Origin: Mycoplasma sp. 1654_15 | Lineage (GTDB): Bacteria > Bacillota_I > Bacilli_A > Mycoplasmatales > Metamycoplasmataceae | Length of the DNA stretch: 64,000 nt | Assembly (NCBI RefSeq): GCF_012516495.1 | Contig: NZ_CP051214.1 | Coordinates: 434,001-498,000, forward strand | Reading direction: 5' to 3' | In this document: positions 57,568-64,000 of the stretch, in pieces | Layout of the letters: each line of letters starts with the position of its first letter | Numbering within the stretch: position 1 is the stretch's first letter | Translations under genes and position numbers: made by a program | The notes under the pieces: model-generated | Told to the model about the DNA's origin: nothing | Seen by the model: the letters and a program-made list of their open reading frames with translations, nothing else | Database searches by the model: none

Positions 57568-59581
57568 TAACAACCTTAGAATCTGAAAATAAATATTTTT
57601 TTGAATGTGAGACTTCTATGAAAATTGCTTTATTTTGAAACTCTTTTATTATTTTTTTTAAAATTTGAAAGTTTTGTTCAGAAATATTTTCAAATGTTTC
57701 ATCAAGTAAAATTAAGTCGAATTGTTTAGTTAATAGTTGTAAGCAATTGATAATTTGTTTTTGTCCACTTGAAAAGTTTTTTGCATTATTTATTAAAATA
57801 TCATCTAATTTTATATCTCATTTTTCTAATAAAGGAAGTAAATTAAAATTTTGAATATTTTCTAAAAAAGTTTTTACTTTTTCTTTTTCACCATAAGTAA
57901 TATACGAAAATACATCTGTTTTTGGAAAGTAATTTTCGTTTTTTAAATAAATGATTCGTTGTCTTAAAAACTCTTTGTTATAAAACGCTAAATCTAAATC
58001 ATTTACTAAAAAATTTCCACTATATTCTTGATCAAGGTTTAAAATTTTTAATAATGTTGATTTTCCAACACCATTTTTTCCAGTTAAAATTAAATTATTA
58101 TTTATTTCTAAATTTTTGACACTAAATAGCTTTTTATTTACTATCAAATCACAATTAATTTTTTTTAGCTTTATGCCTTTTATTTCTTGAGTGTAGTCTC
58201 CATATTTTTCTTTTTCTACATTTAAAATAAAATTAATTGCTTCAATTTCTTTTGATATTGCAGGATAAACAGCTAACATTTCAGAAATAGAGTTTAAAGG
58301 ATTGATGAAGAAGCTAAAAAAAGAAATAAAAATTAACAAAGTTCCTAGAGATAACGAATCATCAATAATTCAAAACGAAGTAATATACACTAAAAAAATA
58401 GGTGTAATTACAAGAAAAAAATTTTGTAATTGACTTAGGCTAAATTGTAATTGTCAAATGGAAAATTCTTTGTTTTTAAAGCTAAAATAAGAATTATCAA
58501 ATTTATTTTTTAACATTTTATATAGATCATTGTTTTTTAAATTATTTAAAGAAAATACAAAGTCATTTATAGAATTTATAGACTCTATATTAGTTTCGTA
58601 TAAAAGTGGTACTTTTTTTGAAATTATTTTCTTGAAAAAGTATGAAATAACTAAAAATAATATACTCACTGCTAAAATCATTAAAAATAGTTGTCAACTA
58701 ATTCACAATAAAATAAAAAATGACAACAAAAAAGTAACTAACTCATTGAATATATTAAAGTAAAAGTGTGAAGAAAAAGAAGCAAAAGTGGGTATAAAAT
58801 TAATCCTTTTTAAATAATCTGCTGTCTCTAGTTTATAAATTTGTTTATTAACACCTTTATTTAATGCAATTAAGAATTTGTCAAATAAAAACCTTTCTTT
58901 TTGTATTTGAAGTTTTTTTATATAAATTTGTTTGATAATATCTTGAATGAATTTTCATATAAAAATTCACACAAAGAATAAAACTATTTTGTGAAGTAAA
59001 TCTATCTGTTTATAAGGAAGTATTTTATCTACAATAGTTTTTAGATAAAAAATAGATAAAAAATTTAATATTGCAGAAACAAAAATAATAAACAAAATTA
59101 CTCAATTATTTTTATTATTTAAAAAGTAAAACAAACTATTTCACCATTCTTTGTCTTGATTTACGAAGGAAAAAGAAGGATTTTTAGAGACAGAAACAAC
59201 AATATTCAGAAATTTTTTTTCAAATTCTTGTTTTGTTAATTTTATCTTTCCTTTTATAGGATCTTGAATAAAGAAAATATCATTTTTAATTTTTTCAAGC
59301 ACTACATAATGATTAAAACTTTCATTTTGCAACAAAATTACAATAGGTGACCTAAACTTTAATTCCATTAAAGTTGTTAAATCGCAGTGAAATGAATCAA
59401 GAATAAGTCCAAAATGTGTTCCTAAATTCTCAAGATTTTTTAGAGAAATTCCTTGCTGGTTGTAAAATGCAAACTCCTTGATTTTGTTAATTTTTTGTTC
59501 TTTATAGAATAAATATTTAATAAAAAAATGAATTATGGAAAGTCCACAATCTTTAGTGTCTGTTTGTTGTTTTATTTTCAT
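57551..59581 (-). CDS. peptidase-domain (C39) ABC transporter, bacteriocin-exporter type
   Basis: A 676-aa exporter that cleaves and exports peptides. The N-terminal C39 peptidase has the full triad: Cys12 in QTDTKDCGLS, His91 in FNHYVVL and Asp107 in IQDPIKG. A six-helix membrane domain follows (about 145-450). The ATPase shows Walker A GKNGVGKST near 501, SSGQKQI, the Walker B LILLDE and the His loop EVSHSK. Such proteins remove double-glycine leaders from small peptides, yet no such precursor is seen nearby. It begins the ybeY-cdd-era operon and is divergent from deoB. Mycoplasma homologues are, from memory, called Mbov_0121-family transporters. Confidence 0.9.
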
Positions 59582-59660
59582 TTTATTAATTTGTAATAAA
59601 ATATTATTACTTTTTAAAAAAAGGAAAAATCAAGAACTTTTAGAAGGAAAATATCAAAAA

Positions 59661-60851
59661 ATGTTTAGATTTAATAGAATATTTTTAATTGTCACTGACT
59701 CTTTAGGAATTGGTGATGATGGTAGACAAAAAGAATTTGGCGATCAAGGAGCAAACACTTTATACAGTGCTTCAACAACAAAATTATTAGAAATACCTAC
59801 TTGAAAAAAATTAGGTATTACAAACATAGCGAAATTAGATGGTCACTACAAAAAAAACAAAGAACCTAAAGCATATATGGGTAAAATAATTGCAAAATCT
59901 AATGCTAAAGATACATTAGCAGGTCACTGAGAAATGATGGGGATTTGAACACAAGTAGCTAATCCTAATTTTGACAATGGCTTTCCACAAGAATTGTTAG
60001 ATGAATTAGAAAAAGAATTTGATGGTAGAAAAATTATCGGTAATAAATCTATTAGTGGAACTGTGATTTTACAAGAACTAGGTGATCAAGAACAAAATGA
60101 TAAAATAATTGTTTATACTTCTCCAGATTCTACTTTGCAAATTTGTGGTAACGAAGAAACAATGGGTCTTGAAAATCTTTACAAATATGCAAAAGCAGCA
60201 AGAAGAATTTGTTCTTCAAGACCTGAGTGAAATGTTGCCAGAGTAATTGCTAGACCTTATGTAAAACAGGATGGAAAATTTATAAGAACTTTTAACAGAC
60301 ACGATTATGCAAATAGACCACCTCAAGAAACTGTTTTAAATAGACTTCAACAAGCTGGCATTAAAACTATCGGTGTTGGAAAAATTAACGACATTTTTTC
60401 GGGTTTTGGAATTGATCAAGTTTATGGACCAGCTAGTGACAACGAAAATATGGATGTAGCTATCAATATCGCAACTTCTGATAGTAAAAATGAATTTATT
60501 TTCGTAAATTTAGTAGAATTTGATTCTAGCTATGGTCACAGAAGAAATGTAGTAGGATATGCAGAAAATTTAAATTATTTTGATATAAAATTAACTAAGT
60601 TAATTAATGCTCTAAAAGAAGATGATTTACTTTTAATTTCTTCTGATCATGGAAATGATCCTTTATTTCCTGGAACAAATCACACTAGAGAAGCACTTCC
60701 TTTAACTATATATTCTAAAAAATTTCAGAACACAAAACAAGGATTATCAACTCACATAGACTCATTAGCAACTATTGGAAATATTGTTGCAAAAAACTTC
60801 AAAATCAAGCTTTCTGATATAGGTGAAGATATTTTTGATAAACTAACATAA
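59661..60851 (+). CDS. deoB: phosphopentomutase
   Basis: A 396-aa alkaline-phosphatase-fold enzyme interconverting ribose 1- and 5-phosphate in nucleoside salvage. [13 protein letters not shown] holds the first metal ligand Asp13; [14 protein letters not shown] contains the phosphorylated Thr; [29 protein letters not shown] and [10 protein letters not shown] are family motifs. The start MFRFNRIF fits the family, with AGAAGGAAA some 12 nt upstream. Next to cdd on the other strand, it completes nucleoside salvage here. nusB follows 8 nt on. Confidence 0.95.
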
Positions 60852-60859
60852 AGGCAAAT

Positions 60860-61336
60860 ATGACGCAAACTACCAACAAAAAGTATCCTTTTAGTAAACG
60901 TAGAATTCACAGGATGGAATTAGTTAGTTTAATTTATACCTATGAACTTTTTGATAGCAAAATTAATACTAATGAAATTTTTGCTTCTTACAATTTAAGT
61001 TCTGAACAAATCACGATTTTAGAAGCTATTGAGAAAAAATATGAAATTTTACAAAAACTTATTATTAATTTCATAGGACAAAATTGAACTTGAACTAGAA
61101 TATTACCTTTGATTCGTTCTATTTTGCTTTTAGGAACTTGAGAATTACTAATCACAGATAATAAAATTGTTATCGATGAAATGGTGTCAATGACTAAAGA
61201 CTATACTTTAGAAAATGATAATGAATATAAATTTGTAAATGCTGTATTGGATAAAATAAATCAATTTTATGAAGACGAAAATCTTAAAGCATATAAAAAA
61301 ACAATTAAAAATCCAAAGACTTTGAAAGAAGTATAA
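60860..61336 (+). CDS. nusB: transcription antitermination factor NusB
   Basis: A 158-aa all-helical RNA-binding protein for rRNA antitermination. KRRIHRMELVSLIYTYELF is the N-terminal arginine-rich helix; LPLIRSILLLGTWELL and KIVIDEMVSMTKDYTLENDNEYKFVNAVLDKI are the conserved C-terminal part. AAAGGCAA precedes ATG 60860. The 3-prime end appears to overlap the next reading frame. Confidence 0.92.
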
Positions 61337-61700
61337 AAAACTTTTTAAGCACAAACGACAAAGGTTTTTCTTTGTTTTTTTAGATCAATTATTTGATTTA
61401 AAAATTCCAGAAAACTATATTTGTGAATTTGAAAAAAAATTTATTTTTACAAACTTAGAAAGGGATTTTGAAGCTTTACTTTTAAAGTTTATAAACTTAA
61501 GTGCTAACAAGTCGCTTAATAAATTATTAGTTTCAAATTTAGCTATATTTTTATATTACTCTTTTAAAAGAAAAGGTAAAATTAGCTTTGAAAATGAAGC
61601 AAAAAGAAGAGATTGTTTCAATAATTTTTCTCTTTTAATGATGCAAGTTTCACCAGATTTTAATTTTTATGTTATTAAACTATTAGAAAAATTTAAATAA
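61269..61700 (+). CDS. hypothetical basic protein, start uncertain
   Basis: An open frame of 143 residues from ATG 61269, inside nusB, to TAA 61698-61700. The first part is very Lys-rich; from about 61385 the sequence looks like real protein (QLFDLKIPENYICEFEKKF, LLVSNLAIFLYYSFKRKGK, NNFSLLMMQVSPDFNFYVI). The only ATG overlaps nusB by 68 nt without a ribosome site; otherwise it needs an unusual start codon or is a frameshifted remnant. It sits 6 nt before tlyA. No family was recognised. Confidence 0.5.
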
Positions 61701-61706
61701 AAAATT

Positions 61707-62423
61707 ATGAAAAAAAGTATTAAACAACATCTTATCGAAATGAATTATCCAAATGCAGAAATCTTAATTCGTTCAGGAAAAGTCAAGGTAAATAATGAGG
61801 TTATTTTTACTCCAAGTTATATAACAAAACAAGTAGATAAAATTACAGTGGAACAAAGCAAAGAATTCGTTTCTCGAGGAGCGTATAAATTATTAGCGGC
61901 TATTGAAAAATTTAACTTAGATTTTAATAATCAAGTGATTTTGGATATCGGAGCATCAACAGGTGGTTTTACACATGTGAGTTTAATTTATGGGGCAAAA
62001 TTTGTTTATGCTCTAGATGTTGGGAAAAATCAACTAGATTTTAAACTAAGACAAAACACTAAAGTAAAATCCATTGAACAAACAAATTTGAAGTCTATTG
62101 ATGAAAAAATGTTTGATTTAGAAATTGATAAAGTAGTTTGTGATGTATCTTTTATTGGGCTAAAAGAAGTTTATAAAGTAGTTGAAAAAATACTAAGTTC
62201 TTCAAAAGATTTAATAGTTTTGTTAAAGCCACAATTCGAAGCATCTTCAAAATATGTAGAAAAAGGAGGTTTTGTACAAGAAAAATATCATGAATTTTTA
62301 ATAAATAGAAGTATTGAACAAGCTAGTGAACATAATTTTAAGTTTATAGATAAAATTACTTCGCCAATAAAAGGACAAAAATCAAAAAACACAGAATATA
62401 TTCTTTGATATAAAAAAACATAA
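61707..62423 (+). CDS. tlyA: TlyA-family rRNA 2-prime-O-methyltransferase / putative haemolysin A
   Basis: A 238-aa protein: an S4 RNA-binding domain at residues 1-60 (IRSGKVKVNNEVI) followed by an FtsJ-like methyltransferase (VSRGAYKLLAAIEKF, LDIGASTGGFT, VVCDVSFIGLKEV, LLKPQFE). TlyA methylates 16S and/or 23S rRNA in some bacteria; the haemolysin label is historical. It ends in TAATG overlapping sufS by one base. Confidence 0.93.
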
Positions 62424-63574
62424 TGAAAACTTATAGAAAATATTTTCCAATTTTAAAAAATATTACTTATTTAGACTCAGCTGCTCTAGTACAAAAACCA
62501 AAATCAGTTATTGATGCTGGAGTGGAATTTTATACAAAATTTGCTGTAAATAGTCATTCACGAAATTCGAAATTAGGCTTGATAAATGAAGAAAAAATAG
62601 AAATTGTTAGACAAAAAACAGCTAAATTAATAAATTCACAAACAGAAGAAATAACTTTTACTTCTGGCACTACAGAATCGATAAATTTATTTGTTTTAAT
62701 GTATAAAAATTTTATTAAGAAAAATGATGAAATTCTTTTAAGCAGTTATAATCATACTTCTAATTTGATTCCTTGATTTAATCTAGCAAAAGAAAAAAAA
62801 GCTAAAATTGTTTTATCCGAAAATATAGAAAAAGATATAAACCCTAAAACAAAAATTATTTCTTTTTCTCAAAAAACAAATAATATAAATGTTGAAATAA
62901 ATATTAAAAAAATTAAAAAATTAGCTTTAAAAAACAAGGCTATTGTAGTAAACGATGCAACTCAAGCTATCAACTCTCAAGAAGTAGATTTTGATGATTT
63001 TGATGTTGTTGCTTTTAGTAGTAATAAAACTTATGGACCAACAGGTTTAGGTGTTTTAGCTATAAAAAAGAAGCTTTTAAATAAATTAAAACCTATAAAA
63101 ACAGGTGGTGGTACTGTTTCAACTATCGTTGATGAAACAAATTGAACTTATTATGAAAATGTGAATAAATTTGAAGCTGGAACACTAAATTTAGCTGCAA
63201 TTTGAGAATTCGAAAAGTCTTTGGATCTGATAGAAGAAGTTGGAATAAAAAAAATAAATTTACAACTAAAAAAAATATCAAATTACTTGTACGATGAACT
63301 CAGCAAGATAAAAGACATTAAGATTTATGGACAAAGGGGTGATAGCATACTTTTATTTAATATTAAAAATGTTCCTGCACAAGATATTAGTTCATATTTA
63401 GGTCATAATAATATTTTTGTAAGGAGTGGAACATTTTGTGCTCCTTTAATTTCAAATATTTTAAAAGAAGATTCTTTTGTGAGAGTTTCTCTTGCTTTTT
63501 ATAATAACAAAAAAGACATTGATGTTTTGATAAAATATTTAAAAAATTATGAAGGGTTTTTAGATTTTGTATAA
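62423..63574 (+). CDS. sufS: cysteine desulfurase (SufS-like, class V aminotransferase)
   Basis: A 383-aa PLP enzyme that takes sulfur from cysteine for Fe-S clusters. Start YLDSAALVQKPKSV; the Schiff-base lysine is in SSNKTYGPTGLGVL; the sulfur-carrying Cys is in VRSGTFCAP. TSGTTESINLF is the cofactor phosphate loop. Overlapped with tlyA by one base and followed by the scaffold gene, giving a minimal Fe-S assembly pair. Confidence 0.94.
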
Positions 63575-63602
63575 CGATTTTAATTATAGAAGAAAAAAAA
63601 TT

Positions 63603-63989
63603 ATGGAAACATTTACTAGTCCAAAAAACAAAGTAAATGAATTAAATCCAAGTTGGACAATTATAAATTCTTTTAGTTCAACATGCGATGATAATTTAAA
63701 TTTAGCTTTAAAAATGAAGGATAATTTAGTAATAGATGCTCAATTCAAGGCTAAAGGTTGTTCTTTGTTTCTAGCTTCTACTGATATTTTACTAGAAGAA
63801 ATTAAGAACAAAACATTTGAACAAATAAATAAAATTTTTCAAGATTATGAACAAATGTTAAAAACTCAAGAAATCAATTTAACTTTAAATGATTTAAATA
63901 TTTTCATAAATACAAAAAATCATTTAAATAGACTTCAATGTGTTTTATTAGCTAAAAATGCAGTAGAAAAATTAATAAAAGAAAAGTAG
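63603..63989 (+). CDS. iscU: iron-sulfur cluster assembly scaffold / sulfur acceptor (IscU/SufU-like)
   Basis: A 128-aa protein from METFTSPKN. Three Cys match the SufU pattern: STCDDNLNLAL (with the +2 Asp), FKAKGCSLFLAS and RLQCVLLA. SufU accepts sulfur from SufS. A longer frame starting at TTG 63567 would overlap sufS by 8 nt; ATG 63603 is preferred. Trp in NPSWTII is TGG. It ends in TAG, and an ATG at 63992 may begin the next gene, of which only three codons are visible. Confidence 0.88.
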   Translation: METFTSPKNKVNELNPSWTIINSFSSTCDDNLNLALKMKDNLVIDAQFKAKGCSLFLASTDILLEEIKNKTFEQINKIFQDYEQMLKTQEINLTLNDLNIFINTKNHLNRLQCVLLAKNAVEKLIKEK

Positions 63990-64000
63990 TCATGGAATTT

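Noticed and set aside
58966-58978. A further copy of the recombinase-flanking repeat (AATTCACACAAA)
   Set aside because: Only 12 of 14 bases match and it lies inside the C39 exporter gene; likely chance.
63992-64000. Start of a further gene after iscU (ATGGAATTT)
   Set aside because: Only three codons are inside the window, so it cannot be supported as a feature.

Overview
The window is a low-GC chromosome segment of a mycoplasma (class Mollicutes). TGA must be read as tryptophan: almost every gene is broken at TGA under the standard code and becomes a full-length family member once TGA is sense. A tRNA-Trp with anticodon UCA (37402-37476) and RF1 (prfA) fit this. The lipoproteins, the PDxFFG and OppA-lipoprotein families, the C39-type exporter and the mraZ-rsmH-ftsZ cluster suggest the bovis/synoviae/hominis side of the group. 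I cannot name the species.

Layout. 1-15.4 kb (+): a tandem duplication of a two-gene module, a giant anchored surface protein with a PDxFFG motif followed by an OppA-type lipoprotein. The first giant gene is cut by the window edge; the second is complete (2814 aa) and carries an HExxH motif. 15.5-19.6 kb: oligoendopeptidase pepF (+), a tyrosine recombinase (-) bracketed by 14-bp inverted repeats, and a two-domain PEBP-like protein (-). 19.7-23.5 kb (-): a structured inverted-repeat element, then gpsA and mraZ-rsmH-ftsZ with a four-box MraZ operator; FtsZ is divergent. 23.5-25.7 kb: candidate small RNAs and a repeat-rich lipoprotein whose promoter has a 16-nt poly(A) spacer. 25.7-35.1 kb (+): nicotinate phosphoribosyltransferase, a TrmN6-like methyltransferase, metG, then hsdM-hsdR without hsdS.

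35.2-42.4 kb: a YqaJ-like nuclease and two ChrA half-transporters (-), tRNA-Trp (+), then the minus-strand run prfA-prmC-gltX-hypothetical-trmL-rlmB. 42.5-51.7 kb (-): a giant FtsX-type ABC permease (2729 aa) followed by its MacB-like ATPase. 51.9-54 kb (+): two azoreductase paralogues, a decayed segment and rpmE. 54-59.6 kb (-): a membrane protein, tmRNA, and an operon with a C39-peptidase ABC exporter, a small HlyD-like protein, ybeY, cdd and era. 59.6-64 kb (+): deoB-nusB-hypothetical-tlyA-sufS-iscU.

The peptide theme recurs: the HExxH surface protein, the OppA lipoproteins and cytosolic PepF could together cut, capture and degrade host peptides. This is inference; no Opp permease is in the window. 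Regulation visible in sequence includes a slippage-prone promoter, MraZ boxes, apparently leaderless genes and a CTTCATTTTT motif enriched in intergenic DNA.
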